Assembly (NCBI GenBank): GCA_944472135.2
Contig: OX235262.1
Coordinates: 170,313,509-170,377,508 of the forward strand
From: Trichobilharzia regenti
Lineage: Eukaryota > Platyhelminthes > Trematoda > Strigeidida > Schistosomatidae
Direction: 5' to 3'
Length of the DNA: 64,000 bases
The translations under genes were made by a program, and so were the position numbers. Shown here piece by piece: positions 1-10,600 of the stretch (position 1 is the stretch's first letter; every line of letters begins with the position of its first letter). The notes under the pieces were generated by a model. The model was given only the letters and a program-made list of their open reading frames with translations. It searched no databases and had not been told where the DNA came from.

Positions 1-312
1 ATATCAGTTAGAGAACCATTGAAAGCCAGCCACAGGGAGTACTGCACATCTGTTTCGTCCTAGTGCTCAGGACTACTCGGTAGTACGCATACACCACCAG
101 GGTCGAATCCAGGACCTTCCGGTTACAAGGCAAGGTAGTATACCATTCAGCCATTGGGATCCGATTCAGTGGCTAGTACATGATTTGTAACTTCTACCGA
201 TTCATGGCTATAGGGCAACCACTAACCAGTGTCATCGGTGGGAACTCGTTCTTCACACTCCAGGAAACTACGTCCTGTAGCAAGTCACTAGCGAGCATCA
301 GATTAATTTTTT
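1..312 (-). mobile_element. Smalpha-like SINE ('SINE A'), minus strand, cut by window edge
   Basis: Read on the minus strand this has a tRNA-like segment (the complement holds the B-box-like ggtcgaatccagg at about 108-120), followed by the module tactcggtagt/gtcctag...aggac seen in all SINE A copies, and a tail ending at base 1. Bases 225-312 are the 5' leader, which recurs in inverted orientation at 425-545. The family resembles schistosome Smalpha elements. Exact 5' boundary is approximate. Confidence 0.7.
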
Positions 313-550
313 CAACTAAGATGAAACAGATGTCGAGTACTCTCTGTGGTTGGTTTTCAATGGTTCTCTAACTGATATCAATCCGTGATCAGCTCGTAAA
401 AAATACAAATCTAATCCTTAAAAACCAACTATTAAAAATTAATCTGATGGTCGCTAGTGACTTGCTACAGGATGGAGTTTCCTGGAGTGTGAGGATGGAT
501 TCCCCAATGATGACATTGGTTGGTGGTCGCGCTAAATCACCAATTGATAG
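313..550 (+). mobile_element. SINE A pieces: 3' end followed by a 5' leader
   Basis: Bases 318-420 match the SINE A 3' part (gatgaaacag..., then the ccaatggttctctaactgat-type tail). Bases 431-550 match the SINE A 5' leader, ending at the gcgctaaatcacc motif also present at 24757-24772. A 3' end joined to a 5' leader of the same orientation suggests a tandem unit that has lost its middle. It forms an inverted repeat with the minus-strand copy at its left. Confidence 0.6.
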
Positions 551-589
551 AAGTCAAGTCACGAAAGTTCATCGACAAGTATAGGAGAC

Positions 590-1425
590 GTCATGTTGAA
601 AAAAAAAAGCAGTACAGTAGATAAAAAGTCTATCCTTCTGCAGACTGCATTCAAAGGTGATGATACTGCTAGTAGAATAAGCACATACATTGGAAGAACA
701 GAGAGAAGGGTTATTGTCCGCATTTACGAGCACATACCAAAGAACCTGAGACTGAAAGGTCCGCAAGCATTAAACATTGCGATTGCTCGTCATCTGTTGG
801 ACACTGGTCATATTGTAGACAATCTGAAGTCGTTTAAAATAATCAACAAGCAAAAGAAACCTAACTTGCTAAGCTTTGCTGAAGCAATTGCCATCAAACG
901 ACTTAAACTAAATCTGTGTACGCAGAAAGAGACAGTCAGGAATCTTGCACTGCACAAAAAAATATACAACTTTCATGAATCACCTTTTCCATGTTTGGAA
1001 AACTCTACCCTGTGAACATGACTCACCCTACCTTGTTTCTTTTCTTTCCTTTGGCTGTTAGATAAGACATTTTCTTTAGTTACGTAATCTGCTTTATTGC
1101 TATGCTCTTTCTAGCTAAACCTTGTTTCTATACACACACATATACGCAACCCTGTTTTTTGTTTCCAAGCCTAATTGTCTAATTATTCTATAAATAGTCA
1201 GTGTTTGTAACTCCTAATCAGTTAAATTATTCCAGACTAATGTTACTTTTAATTCCTACCAATTACGCCTTATGATCGTGGAAAAGTATGTTCATATCTT
1301 TAATGTAATTCATATTTTTTAACTTTCGGGTTTTAACCAGTTGAGAAGAATCCTCGAAATAATAAAAGATGAGCTCATATTATCCTGGTATAATTGTTGT
1401 TCTTGCTTTGCTCAAGTTTGTTATT
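590..1425 (+). pseudogene. Penelope-like element (PLE), GIY-YIG endonuclease 3' fragment
   Basis: A 140-codon open frame at 593-1015 carries TYIGRTERRVIVRIYEH, then RHLLDTGH and LLSFAEAIAIKRL. These are hallmarks of the C-terminal GIY-YIG endonuclease of Penelope-like retroelements, which nicks the target to prime reverse transcription. The domain's start is missing: the usual Cys-x-Cys before the YIG strand is replaced by unrelated residues, and no reverse transcriptase lies upstream. Bases 1016-1425 are an AT-rich 3' flank with polyadenylation-like stretches. Copies of the same domain from other PLE families occur at 8.1, 9.6, 26.4, 35, 39.4, 43.5 and 45.9 kb. Not expected to be functional. 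Confidence 0.75.
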
Positions 1426-1429
1426 GGGA

Positions 1430-1695
1430 AGAATTCCATGAAGTCAGAATTCATGAACTGGCTATTGAATCGGGTTCCAGTGGTTGGATGGTATACTAGC
1501 TAGCTTGTCTTGTTACCGGAAGGTCGTGGGTTCGAACCCTGGGGTGGTTGCGTATTGCTGATGATTTCCAAAACACTTGGATGAAACAGCTGTCCAGTAC
1601 TCTCTGTGGTTGGTTTTCAATGGTTCTCTAACTGATATCAATCCGAGGTCTGACCTGAAACAGACAGAATCCTTACAAACCAGTTCTTAAAAATA
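1430..1695 (+). mobile_element. Smalpha-like SINE ('SINE A'), plus strand
   Basis: It starts at gaattcatgaactggc, passes through a tRNA-like head (A-box-like gtggttggatggtatac; B-box-like gggttcgaaccctgg at about 1529-1543), then a hammerhead-like module and the tail ttctctaactgatatcaatcc. This is the best preserved copy near the left end. RNA polymerase III would be expected to transcribe such a tRNA-headed unit. The 3' tail (aatccttacaaacc) recurs in other copies. Confidence 0.8.
1552..1600 (+). ncRNA. Hammerhead-ribozyme-like motif in SINE A
   Basis: The conserved core CTGATGA is at 1558-1564, GAAA at 1583-1586 and a cleavable GTC at 1592-1594. Flanking stem I pairs gtattg (1552-1557) with cagtac (1595-1600), one G-U wobble. 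Stem II (TCCAA/TTGGA) survives but has lost its closing G-C pair. Stem III is only acag/ctgt without a loop, so cleavage in cis would need a dimer. The fold matches the known Smalpha hammerhead. Activity is inferred, not shown. Confidence 0.55.
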
Positions 1696-1784
1696 GAATA
1701 GAATCTTAAGTGCATTGCCCTTAACATAAATGACTTCGGTATTGATTCAAAGTGTTGACATCATTGTAGACCGTCATTATGAAG

Positions 1785-1875
1785 TGATCTCAGTTAGAGA
1801 ATCATCGCAAACTACAAAGAACTGGACGGTTGTTTCGTCTCACTTTAGCATTCTGCAGCACCCGCTCACTCTGAA
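1785..1875 (-). mobile_element. SINE A 3' fragment, minus strand
   Basis: The tail gatctcagttagagaatcat followed by ctggacggttgtttcgtctcac and ttctgcagcacccgctcac is a diverged minus-strand SINE A end. The tRNA-like head is not recognisable. Confidence 0.5.
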
Positions 1876-2029
1876 TTTATCAGTTGACAACCTTACTACT
1901 ATTCAGCTACCTAGTCAATGACTCAGACAATCAGCTGAATTTCCAGCATACCTAATATATGCATAGAAAATTTGTAAAATCATTAGACTAGTAATGAGTA
2001 ATTCCCTTAAGCAAGATCAATAAGAGGAC

Positions 2030-3835
2030 TATAGAAGATTTGGCCTACCGTTTGGAAGGACATCAAAGTTGTACCCATACCTAAATCTTCTGCTGGAGCA
2101 TGTGTGAAATTTAAACCCATTGCTATTACGTCTCCTTTTTTGAAAACTAGGGAGAAATTACTTTTACTTAATCTTGTACCTTCGCTTAAATCCTTTAATG
2201 ACCCTAAACAATTTGCCTATAAGCACAGTAAAAGCACTTTAGATGCAGCTGCTGTCTTATATCATAGCATTGCTTCCAGTCTAGACAAGGGGGCTAAATT
2301 TGTTCGTTGTGCCTTCTTAGACTATACATCTGCTTTTGACTCAGTCCCTAGGGACATCTTATTAAATAAACTTGCTGCTAGTCAAACAGAATCTTGGTCT
2401 GTTAACTGGTTACATTCCTATTCCCCAGAAAGAAAGCAGTACACCATGTATAAAGGGAAGTCTTCCACTTCATCGCCTACTGAAGCTAGTGTCCCTCAAG
2501 GCGGTGTCCTTTCTCCTTTTATTTTTTCTTTCTTCTTGTATGACTTGCCTCACTCTGATGAAATAAACTTTGTGAAGTACGCTGATGATTTAACGGTTCC
2601 AATGGCTGTTAACTCCCAGCTAGATTGTACCAAAATAAATAGCTTTCTGTCGGGGTCAGTAAATGGTCTGAGTCTAACGGTCTTAAACTGAATCCTTCTA
2701 AATGTCAAACTGTTAATCTCAGCTTAAGATGCAAAAGACAGTTATAAGAAGTCATCGATTCTCATGACAGTTGTAAGATTGACGACAATGATATAGGAAT
2801 TAAATCAGAAATCCAGTATCTTGGACTTATTCTCTCTTCTGATCTCTCCTGATCTTCCCATGTCTTAGCGATCTCCAGTAAAATATTCCACCTGACATTT
2901 TGCGTTAATAAGTTAAGGCACTCGGGTATTACTCAACCCCTCCTCCTCTTACAGTTCACAAACTCTTGCATCCTACCTATTCTTCTTTATTGTTCACTCT
3001 TATTCTTTCCTGGTTCGCGTAAAAAGGACTATGTCACAATTCGTAGAATGCTGAAGACTGTCAGTAGAGTGAGTGGTGTCCCAGTAGACCACATAGTTAA
3101 TGTTGTTGTCGATAGGCACTTGACTTTGTGCAATAAATTTGCTAAAGGGATTTTGTCTGACTTGGAGCATCCACTTTACCCTCAGCTTCCATTCACCTTG
3201 CATCTCCTCCTGAGGTAGAAAGAGAAGTAACTTCAGAAAACTGTATGCTAGCACGTCTGAGTATAGAAATTCTATGATACCATACTTGGCACGTATTTTA
3301 TGTGATGAAAATAGTGTCAGGCTAGAATTAACTAACCTTTTTTCATCTAGTAAATAAACAATTTCCTCCATCTACCCTTATATACTTTCAAGTTTTACTT
3401 TTATTACTTCTATTATATTTATGGCCCTGTTGCTTCTTTCTTTGTTTTACTTTCATAATTGCAAACACCAACTTATCTCTATCACTGTTGTAATCTTTGT
3501 AAAGAGAACATTATATTCAATATTTTTAAATATGCTAGGATTTCTATACCACATCGACAATACTGTGTGAAACAACCCCACGGCAATTTTCACTTGTATT
3601 ATTATTATTACCTTAGCTGTTATTATTGTTATTTTCATTTTATTCACCGCATGTTTTTGACATTTCCCCTATTGTAAATGTGGAAGATTTTCTGTGTGAA
3701 TAATTTTTATTTATAATTTGAGGAAATAAGATGCAATATTGTGATTAATGCTGAAAATTCCATTCTGTATCACAAGTACTATTTTTGGAATAAAGTAAAT
3801 AATAATAATTATTATTATTATTAAAAGACTTACAG
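2030..3835 (+). pseudogene. Non-LTR retrotransposon 'family D' (Jockey/CR1 superfamily type), 5'-truncated and decayed
   Basis: An open frame at 2104-2691 encodes the core of a reverse transcriptase. Motif A is FLDYTSAFDSVPRD, motif B VPQGGVLSPF and the catalytic box YADD. Downstream (2691-3360), frame-shifted and stopped sequence continues the thumb/C-terminal region (IQYLGLILSSDLS, ILPILLYC, DYVTIRRMLKTVSRV). The 3' UTR ends with tgctgaaaattcc and tggaataaagtaaataataataatt (about 3748-3822), which also terminates copies at 35.4, 43.2 and 50.2 kb. No endonuclease domain is present. Exact clade cannot be fixed by eye; CR1/Jockey-like is an inference from the motif style. Confidence 0.75.
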
Positions 3836-4375
3836 GCGAAAAACGACAGGTTGACAGAAAAAGCAGTCAGTGAAGAGACAAAACGGAGGCGATGAAGATA
3901 ACCAGCCAACCAATGAACAACAGGCACCAATCACTGTCGATGAAAGATATCTGAAAGATGTCACTTCTTCCACTTTTCTACTCTGCATCGTTTTCACTAC
4001 AGGCCACAGTACAGAATAGAACGCTGAAACCTGCCAGAATCGGAAAGGCAAGACAGACCTTTATCACTCTTAAATCAGGTTGGATGTCTATTGGAGATGT
4101 CTATTGGAAAATGGAGATGGATTGAAAATACACTGAGGAAACCGTTGATTGACATCTCCTACAATGTAGACGGTCTTTCTAGAGGAACCCGATTGAGAAA
4201 CGGCGAGTTAATTGTTTGTTAGAGGGTGACATATGGGAGACTGCTTGACGAGGTGATTAGGGCTTGTGGGAAATCGTGGAGCAGCTAAATGAGACTACAG
4301 AGAACAGGATGGAATGGCGATGTTCTATTGAAGACCTATATTTCACTCGGAACCGAATGGAATAATAATACAAGA
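3825..4375 (+). pseudogene. RTE-like LINE 'family B', 3' fragment
   Basis: Bases 3828-3870 match the segment after the RT catalytic box (dropped-frame version of LQAK.DKL.E). Then comes the phrase gatgaagataaccagccaacc, a TYLGS-like region at about 3960, and KWRWIENTLRKP at about 4110-4145 (conserved KWRWIGHTLRRP box of this family). It ends at 4355-4372 with a ...ggaaccgaatggaataataata tail. Many frameshifts; dead. Confidence 0.65.
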
Positions 4376-4659
4376 TCCTGGTTGAAAAATGTTGGTGAAC
4401 TTAGTGTTTTCAAAAAACTGATAGAATGAAGCTACCAAGGTGACATCATAAAGAGTCAATAGCTCAGGGTGAATGACCAATTTGATCTACTTCTAAGTTA
4501 TAAAGCTACTTCAAAATAAACTGAAAGTACCCGAAACAGAATTTAATTTCAACTTAAACGGTGACCAGTTTAAACCTGGCAATATCACTCCTAACACAAT
4601 TGTAGAATTTCGTTGACTAATATTAAGACAGCTATGCATCCCTAATTCAATAGTAAAAA

Positions 4660-4800
4660 AGCTTACCAGCCACGTGAAACATTCGGGACGGATTCCCGGC
4701 AGAGGCACTTCTAACATCATCTGGCCGATAGTAAGCTGGGGAAAAAGGGAATGTTGGGCGTGAAGTTGGTAAATCTACCCCACAAAAATTCGTAAATTAG
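4660..4800 (+). mobile_element. Diverged tRNA-derived SINE ('SINE B') relic
   Basis: A B-box-like gggacggattcccggc (4686-4701) is followed about 55 bases later by gggaatgttgggcgtgaag and taccccacaaaaa. These correspond in order to the tRNA head and middle (gggaaggttgggcatgagg...atcccgtaaaaa) of better SINE B copies. The 3' part is absent. Confidence 0.5.
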
Positions 4801-5310
4801 AAATAACAGTAGTATGACATTCATAAAAGTCATAAAAGTTTTTGTATTTCCCAATGAATGAAGAAATAGAAAGATACATTATTCTTAATGACGCTAATAG
4901 CTTTATCAAAGTATTATTACAAAAGAATTTACAAAACCTCAGCTTATATTCACTAACTTCATCATCCTTTTTCAGCATGAGAAAATCTTTTATTTTGTCG
5001 AGTGGATGAATTGGTAAAAATGACAAGACCATGTGTAGATTGTTGGATTTGATACGTGCATGAAATTATGAAAGTGGCATACATTTAACTGATGAGATTG
5101 CCTACCACATTCATGTTGATTTTGTCACTTCTTTGGGAGGGGTTGTCGGAACCTGCTCACATCCTGTCTTAATCAGTTATTTGCATTCAGACAATTTAGA
5201 TTCCACTTAATATGAAGTGATTCTGATATGAGACGTCCACTGTGGATTTTTGAAATTTTTCTGAATGATTTCATTATTGGTTGGGGGATCTCATTATGAG
5301 GGAACTATTG
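4801..5310. other. Unassigned AT-rich spacer
   Basis: No motif, RNA or conserved frame could be supported here. The 85-codon minus-strand open frame across 4775-5032 shows no recognisable domain and its composition is like that of surrounding non-coding DNA. Confidence 0.4.
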
Positions 5311-5319
5311 GAAAACCTA

Positions 5320-5570
5320 GGAGCGCTTGGCAGCTGTTCATTCATAGGCTATTGGATAGGGTCTCAATGGTTTAATGGTCTACAAGCTCGCTAGCCTTGT
5401 AACCTGAATGTCCTGAGTTCGAACCCTGGGGTGGGGGTGTACTACTGGAGAGTCCCAAACTAGGCTGACGAAACAGCTGTCCAGTACTCCTAGGCTTTCC
5501 AATGGTTCTCTAACCGATGTAATCTCATGATGAAATCCTGCAATCAATTTAAAAAAATCCCTACAGAAAC
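5320..5570 (+). mobile_element. Smalpha-like SINE ('SINE A'), plus strand
   Basis: The tRNA-like head gggtctcaatggtttaatgg...gagttcgaaccctgg leads into gtactactggagagtcccaaactagg..gacgaaacagctgtccagtac, then the tail tccaatggttctctaaccgatg and tcatgatgaaatcctgcaa. The hammerhead core is damaged (tactggaga in place of CTGATGA; three bases inserted before GAAA) while the cleavage-site side is intact. Confidence 0.75.
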
Positions 5571-5775
5571 CAATACTTTAAGATTTCAATAGTGTTTAAG
5601 TGAATTTTGTTACCTGAATCTATGCAGTATAGACCTATGACTGACGATTGTTCAACCTCTCCCAGTTCTGTTGCATTTATTGGTGGTAGAACAGAGAATC
5701 TACGGTGTTCATTTCCCCTGATCTTGACTTCTCGGAAGGTTCGTCTGATATACATTACATCATATCCTAATCACT

Positions 5776-6006
5776 TTATTTTACAGACACGTTTATAGAC
5801 TGTTGACGTTTCGGAATTCGTCCTTTCACGGGAACCAGATCGCTTATTAATGTATCTGTCGTCTGGAAGAAAAATCTAATGTTGCATTTATTAAACACTC
5901 TTCTTATGTCGTGTAATGTGTTCTCAATAGAGCTGAGAAAGCCTGAGAAGTTGTCAGTCATCGGTATTCTCATCAGAGATTCAGGCTGCCAAATTGATTC
6001 TAGCAA
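5776..6006 (-). pseudogene. Possible PLE fragment upstream of the endonuclease domain
   Basis: The minus-strand frame contains IRFFFQTTDTL and LVPVKGRIPK. This resembles the linker that in Penelope-like proteins lies between reverse transcriptase and GIY-YIG (a K/TT-T-L...VK-R-P pattern). The GIY-YIG domain itself is not found next to it. The stretch 5600-5760 holds a weakly similar inverted segment sharing a PMTDD/PMTDN phrase. A tentative call. Confidence 0.35.
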
Positions 6007-6275
6007 TATTGAAATGATCCAGAAAAATTTCAGAAATCACAAAGGAGGTCTAATATCAGAAGTACTCCATATTAAGTGAAATCCAGATTGTCTGAATAGG
6101 AATGATGGCCGAAGAGGGAATTTAACGTGGTTCTAACACCTCACCGTCTCCTATTCATTGACAGTATTAACACAGATGTGATAATTTAAAGATCTCTATT
6201 ATAAAAATTACAGAACACGACTCAAGCAAATACGTATTTCAGGTAGTTTCTCTTCAGGCTTATTAATCATCATTA

Positions 6276-6775
6276 TTATTCCCTTGGGTTCCGAGTGGAA
6301 CACAGGGCTTCAGCAACACATCTACACTCTCTTCTGTGTTCTGCTGTCCTCTTCAGCTGGTTAGCCCTATGACTGATCATAGTCTCTCATGTCCTCCTCC
6401 TCACCACACGATCTCGTCCATGTCACCGTCTCATCGACGACCCAATCGTCGCCTTCCACTAGGATTTCACTCGAGTGATGGCCTACATTGTACGAGATGT
6501 CATTCAACAGCCTCCTCAGTGTATGCCCTATCCATCTCCACTTTCTTCTGCATATTTGTTGCACGATGATCTCATGGTTGGTTTCTTTCCAGCTAGAGTT
6601 TCTTGTTGCTAATTCTTTCTGACCCAGTGGCTGGTCATTTGATCTTCAATATGAAGCTAGCGAAGTGGGCAGCTGTTGAGGAAAGTCTGTAGTGGCTTTC
6701 TAGAAATCCTTTTCGTGACACGATGGTTCAGTTTCTAACTCATATACAAGAACTGACTGACTAACTGACTTGACA
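6276..6775 (-). pseudogene. RTE-like LINE 'family B', 3' fragment, minus strand
   Basis: Beginning at the plus-strand start of its 3' tail (cccttgggttccgagtgg), the minus strand reads back through a 65-codon frame with ICRRKWRWIGHTLRRLLNDI at 6367-6564, the conserved C-terminal box of family B. Upstream on that strand lie remnants of the SETW/ILKIRW region, and the copy stops at about 6775. Inactive through frameshifts and truncation. Confidence 0.7.
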
Positions 6776-7079
6776 TTTGTGTTGTGAAGGCCATAGGTAT
6801 TATGTATTATTACGATCACTTCAATAATTATCGGCTAATTCATGTGCCTGAACTTTAATTCTGTTAACCACGGTGGTTCCAGATGTCTTTGATTAATACG
6901 TCATTAGGCAACTGTAAAGTCTGATGACAGTCGTCAGGAGCAGTCTCATTGTGTAGAAAAGTGGTGTTTTTATTATTTCATACGTCTATCGGATCCAACA
7001 GTCTGCACATGGCTTGTCATCTTTACCAACTCACCCACCTGTCAATGTTAAAGTCATCTCATTCTGAAGAAGGACGATA

Positions 7080-7440
7080 ACGTTATTGTATATAAGCTGA
7101 GATTTTTTAGATTCTGGTTTATTAGTATTAATTTGATGAAGTTATTAACAACATTGTGAGTCGGTGGCACAGCGATAGAAAGCTTGCCAACCACGCCTCA
7201 TGTGGTTCAGGGTTCGATACCCTGCCACCGACGCACTCCTTTGCCTGTAATAAGATTGATAAAGAGGGAAGGTTGGGCATGAGGCTAGCAACCCCATCCC
7301 GTAAAAATAAACGCCACTGCTACAGAAACTTCAAGCCTCTAGCATGAAGCCCCATGTCCCTCTAGGAACTTAAAGAAATAAAAACAATTAACAACAATAA
7401 ATTGGAAAAAATCAGTGGAAACAATACCATACATCATATC
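7080..7440 (+). repeat. PLE-associated terminal-type repeat, split by a SINE B insertion
   Basis: The phrase gtatataagctgagattttt...ctggtttattagtatta..ttgatgaagttattaacaaca continues after the inserted SINE as ataaattggaaaaaatcag..gaaacaataccat. It parallels the repeat at 7835-7915 and 11090-11200 (gataaagctattagcagcattaa; aacaatatcg). This is therefore one more copy of a PLE flanking repeat, with a TGATGA motif at the position of the hammerhead-like core. Confidence 0.5.
7154..7386 (+). mobile_element. tRNA-derived SINE B with 10-bp target duplication
   Basis: A tRNA-like head has an 8-base acceptor-like pairing gtcggtgg/ccaccgac and a B box agggttcgataccct. The body follows (gcactcctttgcc, ggaaggttgggcatgaggc, taaacgccactgctacag) and the end is gaagccccatgtccctctaggaac. 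The flanks repeat attaacaaca (7144-7153 and 7387-7396), a target-site duplication that gives the insertion boundaries. The host sequence is a PLE repeat. Confidence 0.8.
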
Positions 7441-7904
7441 AATGTCTCCTAGTTCGAACGTTTTCTGGGGTAGATTTTCTAACCTGACTCCGGATGTCCC
7501 CATTTTTCCCTCTTTGCTATCGTCTGTACAGTTTTAGAAGTGTGTCTGCCAGGAATCGATGCTTAATGATGCCACCTTGGTAGCTTCACCGTACTCAGCA
7601 AGTGTCTTCATATGAACAGTTAAATTTATAAATGTACATTGAAATGGCCAAGATCAGCAGCATACCCTTCACCAAATTATACAAATATGACAAGAAGTTT
7701 CATTATCTGAACATATGCTGCTTTAATAACTTTATACATTTATCTAATCCGACAATCTGTACATGGTTTGTTATGTTTACCAATTCACCTACCTAACAAC
7801 GTAAAAATTGGTCTACGTTGAGGAACTACCATAAAGTTACTGTATATAAGATGAGGTTTCGCAGGCTCCGGTTTATTAGTATTACTCTGATAAAGCTATT
7901 AGCA

Positions 7905-8060
7905 GCATTAAATAGAAAAATAAGAGAAGACGTTCAGCGAAGAGACTCTTTACGACGGCGAATTCATTCACATATCTGTACAATCGCATTTACATATAAT
8001 TACTTTGTGTGTGTGTGTGTCTGTACATGAGGTTTGTCAAGTTTAGATAATTAATCAGGC
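7905..8060 (+). repeat. Left arm of PLE inverted repeat
   Basis: It pairs with 8735-8884, including gcgaagagactctt, cgacggcgaattcattcaca and a (GT)n tract at about 8007-8021. Identity by eye is above 90%. Confidence 0.75.
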
Positions 8061-8734
8061 AAGCGTTAATCAAGCGTTCGCTATCCAAACGTAACACCGA
8101 ACACTTACCAGTATGGTTTTACAAAGGAGAGAAACGATGATCCCACCCCACAGCTCTATCTTAGAATATCTGATAGATTCTGGACACTAAGCTACACCAC
8201 AAACAAACTTCAAAGTCGTCTACAGAATACGAAGCAGTCTTCTTCAAAATGCAGAATCAATGGCAATTCACTTGCTAAACCCTGGACTCTGCATACAGAA
8301 GAAGTTCGTTCAATCATTACACTTGCGATGGACGTAATCTATCTTATTACCCGACAGGTAAATTCTATTTCTTTCTGTCTCTTCATGAGTATAATTTTGT
8401 CTTTACAATTTTAATATTTTACATTTTCAGCTTCCTGTTCTCTATCCCCACTCGATTTTATTTCTACACTTCATTACCACTGTTACTGACTTGACCAACC
8501 CTCAACTTCTAGTCATTTGTGTTACGTCATCCTATTTATCTGCTCACTTTTAGTCCTAATCTAAATGGCATTATTCTTTGCCCCACTTCTACTTAGTCTC
8601 TACCTGTAATTACCTCTATTGCTGCCCTGACCGAAGTTGAAACATTTTAGTCAATTATATTACGTCATTTAACTTACTAACTCAATCTTACTTTAGCTGG
8701 TGTCTAATTAACCTTTTTTCTATATTAGATCATT

Positions 8735-8884
8735 CTTGTATTACCTGATCAATTATCTAAATTTGACAAACCTCATGTACACACACATACACACAAAGTA
8801 ATTATATGTAAATGCGATTGTACAGATATGTGAATGAATTCGCCGTCGAAAAGAGTCTCTTCGCTGGACGCCTTCTCTTTTTCA
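8735..8884 (-). repeat. Right arm of PLE inverted repeat
   Basis: Reverse complement of 7905-8060, with the (GT)n tract appearing as (CA)n at 8778-8799. The last ~15 bases at each outer edge diverge. Confidence 0.75.
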
Positions 8885-9189
8885 TACGACTCAATAGGGA
8901 TTTTAAAGCTAAAATAGATCAAAATCAATAAAAACAATATCGTCTTGGTTTTTTCATTCATTCAGAAATACTACGACCTTTACACATAATGAACATCATA
9001 TACCCGATGACCAAACTGTTTCAAACAATTAAATGTGAACTTGGTTTGGACATAAATAACGAGAGTATGATGTTTAAATGTGTGATTAGGAACTGATAAG
9101 TGAATGGTACAACATGATACGAATCCATTAAATATTGTCTAAGTCTGTGCTTTAGTTGACTGAAGAATTTCAGACATCTATAAGCAAAC

Positions 9190-9830
9190 AAAATAACTGA
9201 GCAAAGAATATCCTTTTCGATAATTTCCTCTTCTGACCCATACAATTATACAGATATATGTTTATATAAACAGAACATTCTAGAATAGTAGTCAACGACG
9301 ATATTGGTGGTTTTTAGATAACATTGATTCGTTAAATAAAACCAATGGATAAATGCATAAATTATAATGATCATAATAATAACAATAAAAATATAATAAT
9401 AGCAAACAGAACATCAACTCAAATTAAGGAAATTACTACGAAAACTTTAGAATCCTTCGAACCTTGATGGCCAAGGTGAGGACAATGTCTGAACTAACTT
9501 CTTTTGGACAAATAAATTAGGCTTCTTAATGTGGATCCCAATAGCCAGACTCAGCAATATTTAGTAAACGAACTCTTAAGGCGAATTTAGGACTCGTTGG
9601 TTGGTATGTGGTAAATGACTTTGAAAGCCGCCTCGTTGACATAAATCTTGTGTTCTGTATCCACAAGATGAGATAGAATAGCGCTACGAATAGATTTTGT
9701 TTGTCTTGTACTTAACCGTCATGCCGAGTGATATTCGGAAATCCGACGAGCAACACGCCTAATTGTACGGCATTTGTAACTTGCTCAACATGAGCAGCTG
9801 AATTGTTAGATACACATAGAAGAGGCGAAA
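9190..9830 (-). pseudogene. PLE GIY-YIG endonuclease fragment with 3' UTR, minus strand
   Basis: Read on the minus strand, 9530-9790 encodes, with frameshifts, RTIRRVARRISEYHSA, then AILSHLVDTEHKIYVNEAAFK and RVRLLNIAES, the C-terminal part of a PLE endonuclease. The same protein stretch recurs at 43.4-43.7 kb. The 3' UTR (9190-9410, plus-strand phrase gcaaagaatatccttttcga) is also shared with 42228-42395. The N-terminal GIY half is lost near 9830. Confidence 0.7.
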
Positions 9831-10600
9831 TTAGACAGTTTGTATTTTACTCGCGAATGAGAAATAGGGGTTGTTTTGAAGACACAGAGTAGTTCCGAAG
9901 TCGTTATCACGTACAATTCGCTTACCTCTCCTACAGATACCTGAAGCTGTCGCAATAAGATCGACTAAACCGGAACTTTGTATCCAAAAAGAACACGCCC
10001 AGATACTGTTCCTACCGTTGCCAAACTTGCATTGATGATTCTTCTGCACACCAAGAGTGCTCCTTCCCCTTAACCCTCTTGGTTTTTTCCCCTTTTCTTT
10101 TCCTTTGCTTATTATTATAAATATTATTATTACAATCATTATTACTCGTCATAATTTGTGCCCTTTATGCAAACATTTCCCCAATACTATCGAATTTTTT
10201 CATTTATACGGACTTATTATTAGTGGTATTATCTCTTTTCTCAATATATGCCTCCATCTGTTTCATTTAACATATTCGTTATTTCATTATAAAACCTCTC
10301 ATTGCAGTCTTACTATCTCCTGTTTAATACAGACCACTTTGTACTAGCCACTCACCTGACACCTTTTATAACCTTGAACTGATTTGTCAGTTTTGCTACT
10401 CTACACTCTACAAATCTATTATGATTAATCACCCCCATGGTCCCGTTTGGCAATATTTTGTAATCGATTTCAGCCTAGCACGACGTTTTTCATACAAATA
10501 CGACTATTTATTTTGACACCCCATAACTTATCTGTTATTCTATGTAAACAGTGTATCCGTAGCATAACTGGCCTTTATTGTAACGACAACAAATATTATA
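9831..10600. other. Unassigned spacer
   Basis: It contains AT/TAT-rich low-complexity stretches near 10100-10150. The open frames at 9831-10139 (minus) and 10057-10347 (plus) look like chance frames in biased sequence and no family was recognised. Confidence 0.4.

Larger units (their letters stand above)
7825..8960 (+). mobile_element. PLE fragment enclosed by ~150-bp inverted repeats
   Basis: Sequence 7905-8060 recurs inverted at 8735-8884, both ending inward in ...acatgaggtttgtcaa(g/a)tttagataatt. Between them, 8110-8345 encodes a frame-shifted GIY-YIG C-terminal end (SSILEYLIDSGH, FKVVYRIRSSLL, AIHLLNPGLC..KKFVQSL). Outside the arms lie direct copies of the PLE repeat at 7835-7915 and 8905-8960 (caataaaaacaatatcgtc). 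Inverted or tandem flanking repeats (pseudo-LTRs) are an established trait of Penelope elements; here the arms closely bracket a remnant of about 0.7 kb. No RT domain. Confidence 0.7.

Noticed and set aside
10057..10347. 96-codon hydrophobic open frame
   Set aside because: AT-rich low-complexity DNA gives Ile/Leu-rich chance frames; no conserved feature.
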